NCBI GenBank assembly: GCA_946480705.1 | Contig: CAMLLF010000169.1 | Coordinates: forward strand, 1-7,617 | Direction: 5' to 3' | DNA length: 7,617 nt | Source: an uncultured Lysobacteraceae bacterium | GTDB taxonomy: Bacteria; Pseudomonadota; Gammaproteobacteria; Xanthomonadales; Rhodanobacteraceae | Shown here: positions 1 through 6,067 of the stretch, one piece after another | How the letters are laid out: every line of letters begins with the position of its first letter | Position numbering within the stretch: the stretch's first letter is position 1 | The notes under the pieces: model-generated | The model's database searches: none | What the model saw: the letters and a program-made list of their open reading frames with translations, nothing else | Told to the model about the DNA's origin: nothing | Made by a program: the position numbers and the translations under genes

Positions 1-662
1 TCCGCGAGCCAGTCGACGTCTTCGCCGCGGTGCTTGAACAGCCACTGCGCGACGCGACCGGTACTCGGCATCACGAACGGCAGGCAGGCGTGCTGCCCGA
101 GGTCATCGAGCGTCGCCGGCATTCCCGCGCGACGGAAATAGTCCGGCGATCCCACGAGACAGAGCGGCGCGTCTTCGAGCCGGCGGGCGACCAGTCCGCT
201 GTCGGGCATGTGCCCCAGGCGGATCGCGACGTCGAAGCCTTCGGCCACGAGGTCCACGTTGCGGTTCGTGATGTTGAGTTCGATGCGAACGCCGGGATGC
301 CGGCGCGAGAACGCGGCAAGCAGCGGCGGCAGGCGATAGTGGCCGTAAGTCGTCGGGACGCTCAGGCGTACGCGCCCTTTCAGTTCGCCTTCCTCGCCGT
401 GGACTTCGCGCTCCGCTTCGTCGAGCAGCACGAATGCCGCGCGTACCTGGTCGACGTAACGCTGGCCGGCCTCGGTCAGACCGAGCCGTCGCGTCGTGCG
501 GCGAAGCAATTGGTTGTCCAGGCGCGCTTCCAGTCGGGCGACGGCGCGGCTCAGCACCGACGGCGTCGTCGAAAGCGCCACGGCCGCCGCCGTGAACGAT
601 CCGCGATCGACGACGGCGAGAAAGACTTCGACATCGCTCAGGTAGTCGAACCGGCGCGCCAT
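1..662 (-). CDS. LysR-family transcriptional regulator, C-terminus cut by the window edge
   Basis: A DNA-binding regulator of the LysR (LTTR) family. The minus-strand frame from ATG at 662 runs open to base 1, giving 220 codons; family members are about 300 residues, so roughly the last 80 are missing. Residues about 5-64 form the winged helix-turn-helix: RGSFTAAAVALS, then SVLSRAVARLEARL, then LLRRTTRRLGLTEAG, the usual LTTR order. From about residue 92 (GRVRLSVPTTYGHYRLPPLL) it continues into the periplasmic-binding-protein-like effector domain, with NVDLVAEGFDVAIRLG as the typical inner segment. The start is well supported: GGGAG (673-669) lies six bases before the ATG. It diverges from the exported DJ-1-like gene, the standard LTTR arrangement, so control of that gene is a reasonable inference. 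The ligand cannot be read from the sequence. Family call is certain; the target is inferred. Confidence 0.95.
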   Translation of the reverse strand, partial: MARRFDYLSDVEVFLAVVDRGSFTAAAVALSTTPSVLSRAVARLEARLDNQLLRRTTRRLGLTEAGQRYVDQVRAAFVLLDEAEREVHGEEGELKGRVRLSVPTTYGHYRLPPLLAAFSRRHPGVRIELNITNRNVDLVAEGFDVAIRLGHMPDSGLVARRLEDAPLCLVGSPDYFRRAGMPATLDDLGQHACLPFVMPSTGRVAQWLFKHRGEDVDWLA

Positions 663-759
663 TTTGATCTCCCGGGAACAAATGAATGTCTCCACCGATA
701 GTTTATAGCCGTGCAAGCGCCGAATATTGTGTGCGACAGCGACGCTACCCGGAGAACAC
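663..759. promoter_or_regulatory. Divergent intergenic region between the LysR regulator and the DJ-1-like gene
   Basis: This 97-bp gap must hold both promoters. For the plus-strand gene the best fit is TTTATA (702-707) as -35, a 17-bp spacer and TATTGT (725-730) as -10, followed by GGAGA (751-755) before the GTG at 760. On the minus strand TATAAA (707-702) could be a -10 for the regulator gene, but its -35 position is poor. The two would overlap, as is common for autoregulated LysR genes. No clean T-N11-A dyad stands out. The AT-rich island at 698-730 contrasts with the GC-rich surroundings and is the likely regulator and polymerase contact zone. Confidence 0.4.
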
Positions 760-1563
760 GTGAAGCCGCTGATCCTCCCGCTCCTGCCGATGCTGGTTGC
801 CGCCGTTGCACCGGCATTCGCCAACCCACCCGCCACAGGCACCCCGACCATGACCGCACATACCGCACAGTCCGAACGCAAACCCGTCCTGTTCGTCCTC
901 ACCAGCCATGCCTCGAAAGGAACGACCGGCATCGCCACGGGCTACTACCTCGGCGAAGTCACGCATCCGCTGGCCGAACTGGAACAGGCGGGCATTCCCG
1001 TTGCCTTCGCCTCGATACAGGGCGGCGAACCCCCGGTCGACGGCCTGGATCTCTCGGATGCGGTCAACGCGCGCTACTGGAACGACGCAACGTTCCGCGA
1101 TGCCGTGACGCACACGCAACGCCTCGGCGATGTCGATCCATCGAAGTATTCAGGGATCTTCTTCGCCGGCGGTCACGGCGCGATATGGGACTTCCCCACC
1201 AGCGACGCCGTGCCGCGCGTGACGCGCGCGATCTACGAAGCCGGCGGCGTAGTCGGCGCCGTCTGTCACGGCCCTGCGGCACTGGTCAACGTGACGCTTT
1301 CCGACGGGACCTATCTCGTTGCCGGCAAGCGCGTCAGCGCGTTCACCGACGAGGAGGAGCGCGCTGTCCAGCTCGAAGCGGTCGTGCCGTTCCTGCTCGA
1401 GAGCACGCTCGTCCAGCGCGGCGCGAAACACGAGGCCGCGCCGAACTGGACCGCGAAGGTCGTGGTCGACGGGCGCCTCGTCACGGGCCAGAACCCACAG
1501 TCGGCCGCCGGCGTCGGTGCGGCGATGCGCGCGCTGCTCGTCGGTGCGGAGGCGCGCGAATAG
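760..1563 (+). CDS. Exported DJ-1/PfpI-family protein, Hsp31-like type 1 glutamine amidotransferase fold
   Basis: A 267-residue protein of the DJ-1/PfpI superfamily, closest in pattern to the Hsp31-like branch, whose members act as chaperones, glyoxalase III or deglycase-type enzymes. Residues 1-21 are a Sec signal peptide (MKPLILPLLPMLVAAVAPAFA) with an A-F-A cleavage site, so the mature protein should be periplasmic or outside. The fold follows: KPVLFVLTSH (41-50), GYYLGEVTHPL with the conserved acidic E66, FFAGGHGAIWDFP (134-146), and the nucleophile elbow GAVCHGPAAL with C169 and H170. FTDEEERAV and VVDGRLVTGQNPQS complete the family pattern, so it looks active. I chose GTG at 760 because GGAGA lies just upstream and the signal peptide starts there; TTG at 727 is in frame but lacks support, and ATG at 850 would remove the signal. 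The substrate is unknown. The divergent LysR gene is the probable regulator. Confidence 0.9.
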   Translation: MKPLILPLLPMLVAAVAPAFANPPATGTPTMTAHTAQSERKPVLFVLTSHASKGTTGIATGYYLGEVTHPLAELEQAGIPVAFASIQGGEPPVDGLDLSDAVNARYWNDATFRDAVTHTQRLGDVDPSKYSGIFFAGGHGAIWDFPTSDAVPRVTRAIYEAGGVVGAVCHGPAALVNVTLSDGTYLVAGKRVSAFTDEEERAVQLEAVVPFLLESTLVQRGAKHEAAPNWTAKVVVDGRLVTGQNPQSAAGVGAAMRALLVGAEARE

Positions 1564-1619
1564 GACTCGCTGAAGCGCGACGGGGATCGGGGCACCCGTG
1601 ATTCGAAGCGAGTCAATTC

Positions 1620-1651
1620 AGCCAATTCAGGACACCCACGGAACGGAGAAC
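1620..1651 (+). repeat. 32-bp direct repeat, copy 1 (second copy 1703-1734)
   Basis: An exact 32-base repeat beginning AGCCAATTCAGGACACCC and ending CGGAACGGAGAAC. The second copy is at 1703-1734, giving a period of 83 bp. It contains one 9-mer core in the left-half orientation. A partial third copy (CCAATTCAGGACACCCA only) starts at 1651, directly after copy 1. Confidence 0.9.
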
Positions 1652-1663
1652 CAATTCAGGACA

Positions 1664-1703
1664 CCCAAACGATTCGGGACACCCACTTCTCGGTTCGGTC
1701 GAA
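1664..1703 (+). repeat. 40/41-bp direct repeat, copy 1 (second copy 1776-1816)
   Basis: This stretch begins CCCAAACGATTCGGGACACC and ends CTCGGTTCGGTCGAA. It recurs at 1776-1816 with a single extra T (CTTCT versus CTTTCT). A third, shorter relative starts at 1745 and diverges after CTCGGTTC. These are the second sub-type of left-half unit and alternate with the 32-bp type. Confidence 0.85.
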
Positions 1704-1831
1704 GCCAATTCAGGACACCCACGGAACGGAGAACAAACGATTCGATTCGGGACACCCACTTTCTCGGTTCTGTCGCCCAAACGATTCGGGACACCCACTT
1801 TCTCGGTTCGGTCGAAACTCTCGAATGCCTC

Positions 1832-1857
1832 AGCGAATCGAGGCAGCGAATCGAGGC
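1832..1857 (+). repeat. 13-bp tandem duplication at the repeat-cluster junction
   Basis: AGCGAATCGAGGC occurs twice without a gap, at 1832-1844 and 1845-1857, and is followed by a degenerate core (GGCACCCA). Just beyond lies the perfect palindrome TTCGATCGAA (1866-1875). This marks the point where the repeat units change orientation. Confidence 0.85.
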
Positions 1858-1940
1858 ACCCATTGTTCGATCGAATGGTGGGTGTCCTTAACCAACCGCT
1901 CTGATTCGTTCGTTTGAAATTCTGGGTGTCCTGATTCGTT

Positions 1941-1992
1941 CTGTCATTCGCTTCGCACCATTCGGGCGCCTGAATTTCTGGGTGTCCACATT
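1941..1992 (+). repeat. 52-bp perfect direct repeat, copy 1 (second copy 2027-2078)
   Basis: Fifty-two identical bases recur at 2027-2078, a period of 86 bp. Each copy starts CTGTCATTCGCTTCGCACCA, carries a near-perfect 16-bp palindrome ATTCGGGCGCCTGAAT (1960-1975 and 2046-2061; its only mismatch is a G:T pair) and ends with TGAATTTCTGGGTGTCCACA then TT. A partial unit (CTTGAATTTCTGGGTGTCCA) lies between them at 1995-2014. A palindrome beside a conserved head word is the usual build of a REP-like unit. Perfect identity suggests recent duplication or conversion. Confidence 0.92.
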
Positions 1993-2029
1993 CGCTTGAA
2001 TTTCTGGGTGTCCACATTCGCCGACCCTG

Positions 2030-2749
2030 TCATTCGCTTCGCACCATTCGGGCGCCTGAATTTCTGGGTGTCCACATTGACCGTTCGCCGCCGCCCACCG
2101 GCGCATCCAGCCGCACGACGAGGTAGCGCAGGAAGAACTGCGTCACCGGGCCCACGCCGAGCGCGAACACGATCGTGCCGACGCCGACGGTGCCGCCGAG
2201 CAGTACGCCGACCGCCAGTACGCTGACTTCGATCGCAGTGCGCACGCGGCGGATCGACCAGCCGGTACGGCGCGCGAGGCCGGTCATCAGGCCGTCGCGC
2301 GGACCGGGGCCGAGCTGCGCGCCGACGTACAGCGCAGTCGCGAACGCGCAGGTCGCGACGCCGCCGATCAGGTAGAGGCACCGCAGCGGCAGCGTGTCAG
2401 GCGTGGCGAGCAGTGCGAGATTCAGATCCGCGAATGGGCCGAGCAGCAGCGTGTTCGCGACCGTGCCGAGTCCCGGCATCTGGCGCAGCGGAATCCACGC
2501 GAGCAACACGCCGAAGGCCGCGAGCACCATGACGGTTCCGAAGGAGACCGGCAGATGCCGTGAGACGCCGAGGTGGAAGACGTCCCAGGGCGATGCACCG
2601 AGCGCGCCTTCGATCATCAATGCGATCGCGACGCCATAGAGCCAAAGCCCTGTCACGAGGCGCAGCAGGCGTTCCGGGAGGCGCCCGGCACGGAGCTGGG
2701 CGAGCGGGCCGAGATTGGCCAGTACGGGAGGGCGGGCTTGCGTGTTCAT
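2030..2749 (-). CDS. yczE: YczE/YyaS/YitT-type integral membrane protein with a repeat-derived C-terminal tail
   Basis: A 239-residue inner-membrane protein of the YczE type; its biochemical role is not established. The sequence shows about five hydrophobic segments (roughly 32-50, 68-87, 95-113, 124-144 and 172-198) and the family's conserved patches: EGALGASPWDVFHLGVSRH (47-65), QLGPGPRDGLMTGLARRTGW (145-164) and GGTVGVGTIVFALGVGP (185-201). The start is ATG at 2749, with no strong ribosome-binding site; an upstream in-frame extension to 2857 would run into the divergent regulator gene and is rejected. Residues 225-239 (MWTPRNSGARMVRSE) and the stop at 2032-2030 are encoded by a copy of the 52-bp repeat, so the native end, probably near residue 215-224, has been overwritten or extended. 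All membrane segments are intact, so function is probably kept. The divergent MocR regulator is its usual genomic partner. Confidence 0.88.
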   Translation of the reverse strand: MNTQARPPVLANLGPLAQLRAGRLPERLLRLVTGLWLYGVAIALMIEGALGASPWDVFHLGVSRHLPVSFGTVMVLAAFGVLLAWIPLRQMPGLGTVANTLLLGPFADLNLALLATPDTLPLRCLYLIGGVATCAFATALYVGAQLGPGPRDGLMTGLARRTGWSIRRVRTAIEVSVLAVGVLLGGTVGVGTIVFALGVGPVTQFFLRYLVVRLDAPVGGGERSMWTPRNSGARMVRSE

Positions 2750-2801
2750 GGCGCCATCGTCACGCCGATTGGCACTTCCCCATAGATCCAATCGGACAAT
2801 A
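2750..2801. promoter_or_regulatory. Divergent yczE/MocR operator-promoter region with a perfect inverted repeat
   Basis: Only 52 bp separate the two start codons. Within them CCGATTGG (2765-2772) and CCAATCGG (2788-2795) form a perfect 8-bp inverted repeat with a 15-bp spacer; the arm centres are 23 bp apart, about two helical turns. MocR regulators normally bind between themselves and their divergent target, so this is the expected place for a YczR-like operator. The right arm ends six bases before the MocR ATG, implying that a bound protein would also block the regulator's own transcription. No clear Shine-Dalgarno sequence precedes either gene, and the MocR message may be nearly leaderless. 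Confidence 0.6.
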
Positions 2802-4253
2802 ATGGCCCTCATGCAACGATCACTGTCCCCGGATCGCCTCGCCGCGCTCGTCGGCACCTTCAGCCGCGCACCCGCTTACCGCGGCCTGCGCCAGGCGCTT
2901 CAGGAACTCGTCGGCGACGGCCGCATTCCGCTGGGCACGCGCCTGCCGAGCGAGCGTGCCGTCGCCGAAGCGCTGGACCTCTCGCGCAACACGGTGACGC
3001 GCGCCTACGCCGATCTCATTGCGGCCGGATTCGCGACCGCCCGGCAAGGCTCCGGCACCTATGCGGCCGCCCCGCTCGATCGCCGCCGCGCGCACGATCG
3101 CGCGCTGCATTCGCGCGGTAATTCATCGACCGGCGGCGGCACGATCGACCTCAACTGCGCCGCGAGCGGCGCCACGCCCGGCGTCGCCGCCGCCTACGAA
3201 CGCGCGCTCGCCGCACTGCCGTCGTATCTGGCGAGCGACGGCTACCTGCCCTCGGGGCTGCCGACGCTGCAGGCGCAGATTGCCGAATCGTTCGCGCGGC
3301 GCGGGTTGCCGACGAGTCCCGAGCAGATCGTCATCACCTCCGGCGCGCTCGCCGCGGTTGCGATCGTCGCGCGCGCGCTGTCGCGTCCGGGCGATCGCGT
3401 GATGATCGAGTCGCCGGTGTATCCGAATGCGATCGAGGCGCTGAAGCTCGGCGGCGGCCGCGCGGTCAGCGCGCCGCTCGGCGATGCACTGGCCGAAGGC
3501 GGCTGGGATCTCGACGGCATCGAGGCGACGTTGCGCCAGACCTCGCCTCACCTGGCCTATCTGATTCCCGACTTCCAGAACCCGACCGGCTTTCTGATGA
3601 GCGACGCCGTCCGCGCGCGCTATGCCGCCGCGCTGCGCGCGGCACGCACAGTGGCCATCGTCGACGAGGCGCTGCAGGCGACGGCGCTGACCGATGTGTC
3701 CATGCCCGCGCCGTTCGCCGCGCACGCGGGCGATGCGATCACGATCGGCAGCGCGTCGAAGCTGTTCTGGGGCGGACTGCGCGTCGGCTGGATACGTGCG
3801 CCGCGCGATCGCGTGAGCCGCCTTGTCGCGGCGCGCGTGCAGCTCGATCTCGGCACGTCGCTGTTCGATCAGCTCGTCGTGAGCGAGTTGCTGAAGACCG
3901 ACGACATCGCAGCGGCACGGCGCGCGCAGTTGCGGCAACGGCGCGACGCGCTGGCGGCTGCGCTGCGCGAACACGTTCCGGACTGGCGCTTTCGCCTGCC
4001 CGACGGCGGCCTGACGCTATGGCTGCAACTGCCGCACGGCAGCGCGACGCAGCTCGCCGCGGACGTCGAACCCACTGGCGTCCATCTCGCGCCGGGACCG
4101 GTATTCAGCGTCGAAGGCGGATCCGACAACTGGCTGCGGATTCCGTTTGCGCGGCCGGAGGATCAGCTCGTGCAAGCCGTCGAGCGCATCGCCGCCGTCT
4201 GGTCGGTACCGTCGCGTTCCCGTCAGCGGCGTGCGCTGCCGCTGATCGCCTGA
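2802..4253 (+). CDS. MocR/GntR-family regulator with aminotransferase-like PLP domain (YczR-like)
   Basis: A 483-residue PLP-dependent transcription factor. The N-terminal GntR winged helix spans about residues 25-88, with PLGTRLPSERAVAEALDLSR, NTVTRAYADLIAAGF and QGSGTY. A short linker (about 89-112) leads to a class-I aminotransferase fold. Its key PLP positions are all present: Y206 in ESPVYPNA, N260 in DFQNPTG, D288 in AIVDEAL, K320 in GSASKLFWGG (the Schiff-base lysine) and R446 in NWLRIPF. It should therefore bind PLP, although MocR proteins use the domain as a sensor rather than for catalysis. The start is ATG at 2802; ATG at 2811 is an alternative. It lies divergently beside yczE, the known YczR/YczE arrangement, so control of yczE and of itself is likely. 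Its last 31 bases overlap the end of the opposite-strand ankyrin gene. The effector beyond PLP is unknown. Confidence 0.93.
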   Translation: MALMQRSLSPDRLAALVGTFSRAPAYRGLRQALQELVGDGRIPLGTRLPSERAVAEALDLSRNTVTRAYADLIAAGFATARQGSGTYAAAPLDRRRAHDRALHSRGNSSTGGGTIDLNCAASGATPGVAAAYERALAALPSYLASDGYLPSGLPTLQAQIAESFARRGLPTSPEQIVITSGALAAVAIVARALSRPGDRVMIESPVYPNAIEALKLGGGRAVSAPLGDALAEGGWDLDGIEATLRQTSPHLAYLIPDFQNPTGFLMSDAVRARYAAALRAARTVAIVDEALQATALTDVSMPAPFAAHAGDAITIGSASKLFWGGLRVGWIRAPRDRVSRLVAARVQLDLGTSLFDQLVVSELLKTDDIAAARRAQLRQRRDALAAALREHVPDWRFRLPDGGLTLWLQLPHGSATQLAADVEPTGVHLAPGPVFSVEGGSDNWLRIPFARPEDQLVQAVERIAAVWSVPSRSRQRRALPLIA

Positions 4254-5860
4254 TCGCGCGGCCGCGCCGCGGTCGAGCGCCGCGCTCCGCGCGCCTCGAA
4301 CGCGGCGATGGCTTCCTCGGCGCGCTGCTCGTCGAGGTAGTCGAGCGCCGTGCGCCCGCTCGCGTCGGCGAGATTCGGATCCGCGCCGAGATCCATGAGC
4401 GCGTCGAGGAACGCGAGATCGGTCATGCGGAAGTCAGCGCAGCGCTGCAGCAGCACGGTTCGGCCCGCCTCGCCGCGATGATTGAGGTTGCCGCCGCGCG
4501 CGATGAGCAGCGGCAGGTATTCCAGCGCCTTGTCGGGACGATCGAGTCCGACGATGTCGGTGAGCACGGTATTGCCGTCGCGCGTCGGGCGATCCGGATC
4601 GGCGCCGGCGTCCAGCAGCCGCTTCAGCACGTCGTCGGCGACGTTCCACGCTGCGGCCACCAGCACCGGACGATCGTCGCGCGTCGCGTCGGGATTCGCG
4701 CCGCGTGCGAGCAGATCGCTCACGCGTTGCGCATCGGGTTCGGCGCTTTCCACGGCCGAATACAGCAGTGCGTCGAGTTCGGCCTGACTCGGCGGCAGCG
4801 CCGGATGATCGAAGCGCATCGCCGGCGTGACCGGCGGCGTTCCTGCCGCGCAGACGACGCGCGGGCGTGCGCCGTGTGCGACGAGCCATGCCGTTGCCGC
4901 CGCATCCTGGCGATCGGCGGCGGCGCAGAGCGCCTGATCGAAATCCTGCGGCAGCCACGGCAGCGTGCGCACCGTGTTGAAGGCGCCGGACGACCAGCTG
5001 CCCGTGCCGACCAGCCGCTGCAGGCCGGTTGAGAACGCGAGAACGCTGGCCGCGCAGAAACCGGCGAGCACGACCCACAGACTCGCCTGCTGCAGCAGGT
5101 CGACGATGAGCCCGGCCGGCCCTGGCCGCGGATTGCCGCCGAAACCCGAGCCCGGCGCCGCCGCGAGACGGCGCGCCATGCGATACGGCAGCTCGACCAG
5201 TCCGGGCGCCGTCATCGCAAAAAACAGCGGCGACAGGACCAGCAGCATGCCGGGTGGATAAATGAAGAACGATACAAAAACCGCAAACCCAGCCCATGCG
5301 GCGATCCGCGCCGCGCGCGGGCTGGCGCGCAACGACGAAAGCGACTTCATGCGCCGTCCGGAACCGCGCGATCCGCCCGCCGGCGCCGGTACGACGGCAG
5401 CGCACGTCAGCACGACGGCCGCACCAAAGAACGCCACCACGAGCGGCAGCGCCCAGAATCCGTTGAACGACCACTCGATCGCCTCGTGCGGCGTCGCACG
5501 CGACAACTTCAGCTGCGTATCCGAACCCACGGCACGTCCGCGGTCGCCGGAGCCCGTGACGAGAACGTCGTAGCGCTGCGGCTGTCCCGCGGCAACCGGC
5601 CAGTCGTCCGGCGCGCGATAGCGCACGAACCCGCGCCACCTGGGTCCGCGCCGCGACACCGGTCCCTCGATCGGCTCGCGATCGTACTGGCCGATCACGG
5701 TCGGTCCGTGCCAGAACTCCAGCCGCGTCGTGGCCATGCCGGCGAGCACCCAGACCAGCACGGCCGCGGCGGCAATCGGCAGCAGGCTGCGCAGCGCGAC
5801 GGAGGCGGACGATCGGTTGATGGCACGGCTCCGGTTGCAGGGTGGAAGGCTGAACGACAC
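4223..5860 (-). CDS. Multi-pass membrane protein with a C-terminal ankyrin-repeat domain
   Basis: A 545-residue protein without a named family that I recognise. Residues 21-42 are a first membrane helix, followed by a soluble stretch (43-133) and a second helix (134-157); this helix-domain-helix layout is loosely like DUF3592 proteins, a weak inference. After an arginine-rich loop come a hydrophobic hairpin (about 186-219, broken by YPPG) and another helix (258-278). Residues about 305-525 form ankyrin repeats: LLARGANPDA, LLDAGADPDRPTRDGNTVL, LIARGGNLNHRGEAGRTVLL and LMDLGADPNLADASGRTALD. Ankyrin repeats bind partner proteins; the partner is unknown. I chose GTG at 5860 because codons upstream lose the strong G/C third-base bias and contain no hydrophobic segment; the frame stays open to a GTG at 6016. 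No good ribosome-binding site precedes either. It lies downstream of the cNMP-rhodanese gene on the same strand. Confidence 0.75.
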   Translation of the reverse strand: MSFSLPPCNRSRAINRSSASVALRSLLPIAAAAVLVWVLAGMATTRLEFWHGPTVIGQYDREPIEGPVSRRGPRWRGFVRYRAPDDWPVAAGQPQRYDVLVTGSGDRGRAVGSDTQLKLSRATPHEAIEWSFNGFWALPLVVAFFGAAVVLTCAAVVPAPAGGSRGSGRRMKSLSSLRASPRAARIAAWAGFAVFVSFFIYPPGMLLVLSPLFFAMTAPGLVELPYRMARRLAAAPGSGFGGNPRPGPAGLIVDLLQQASLWVVLAGFCAASVLAFSTGLQRLVGTGSWSSGAFNTVRTLPWLPQDFDQALCAAADRQDAAATAWLVAHGARPRVVCAAGTPPVTPAMRFDHPALPPSQAELDALLYSAVESAEPDAQRVSDLLARGANPDATRDDRPVLVAAAWNVADDVLKRLLDAGADPDRPTRDGNTVLTDIVGLDRPDKALEYLPLLIARGGNLNHRGEAGRTVLLQRCADFRMTDLAFLDALMDLGADPNLADASGRTALDYLDEQRAEEAIAAFEARGARRSTAARPRDQAISGSARR

Positions 5861-6067
5861 GCGGCGGCGATTCAGAACACACGATGCCGTCGATGCCGAT
5901 CCGCAGCCCCGGATCGGTGCCCGTCGAAATCCATAGTGCGCAAAACGCGAATTCCGCGAACACACTGGCTGCAAAGGCCACCCGTCGTCCGGATTCCCCG
6001 ACCTTCGTTGAGACACGCCTACACGTGAATATCCGGCGTCCGGACGACGATTCGAAGCGCGATCGCG
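5861..6067. other. Intergenic region between the cNMP-rhodanese and ankyrin genes
   Basis: This 207-bp stretch looks non-coding. In the frame continuous with the ankyrin gene its third-base G/C drops sharply compared with the gene itself. I see short GC dyads such as TCCGGCGTCCGGA (6032-6044) but no stem followed by a T-run, so no confident terminator. A weak minus-strand promoter around 5930-5960 (TTCGCG, 17 bp, ACTATG) is possible. Whether the two flanking genes share a transcript cannot be decided from sequence. Confidence 0.45.

Larger units (their letters stand above)
1585..2078. repeat. Cluster of short interspersed repeats with a central orientation switch
   Basis: The space between the converging DJ-1-like and yczE genes is filled by repeats built on a 9-mer. 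GGACACCCA occurs at 1630, 1659, 1677, 1713, 1750 and 1789. Its complement TGGGTGTCC occurs at 1879, 1923, 1979, 2005 and 2065. Degenerate copies sit near 1590 and at 1855-1862. Every copy left of about 1870 points one way and every copy to the right the other, so the block is a large imperfect inverted arrangement. Distances between cores vary from 18 to 60 bp. Flanking words differ between halves: CCAATTCA and CGATTCGG on the left, GAATTTC and CATTCGCTTCGC on the right. No convincing gene lies inside; the open frames across it are repetitive and biased. The block resembles REP/BIME-type extragenic repeats mobilised by Y1 (RAYT) transposases, which often sit between convergent genes, but no transposase is present here and the class is inferred. 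Confidence 0.85.

Noticed and set aside
30..701. 223-codon plus-strand frame over the LysR gene
   Set aside because: Antisense shadow; the minus frame is a textbook LysR protein with a ribosome-binding site.
711..1601. 296-codon plus-strand frame overlapping the DJ-1-like gene
   Set aside because: Arginine-rich shadow of the true frame, which carries a signal peptide and all family motifs.
1585..2078. CRISPR array
   Set aside because: Core spacing is irregular (18-60 bp), the core occurs in both orientations, the intervening sequence is itself repeated, and there are no cas genes.
1613..2106. Several minus- and plus-strand open frames across the repeat cluster (for example 1613-2017 minus and 1598-1891 plus)
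   Set aside because: Their translations are repetitive peptides such as WTPRNSGARMVRSE that come from the repeat units, with no ribosome-binding site, domain or normal codon bias.
1944..2381. 145-codon minus-strand frame over the end of yczE
   Set aside because: It is arginine-rich out-of-frame sequence over a well-supported membrane protein, ending in repeat-derived residues.
4226..4300. Bidirectional terminator between the MocR and ankyrin genes
   Set aside because: GC-rich dyads such as CGCGGCCGCG exist, but they lie inside coding sequence and no T-run follows on either strand.
4019..5032. 337-codon plus-strand frame antisense to the ankyrin gene
   Set aside because: High-GC antisense shadow; its translation is arginine- and alanine-rich with no recognisable domain.
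5861..6016. N-terminal extension of the ankyrin protein to GTG at 6016
   Set aside because: Third-base G/C falls sharply, there is no hydrophobic or conserved segment and no ribosome-binding site. The frame is simply open.
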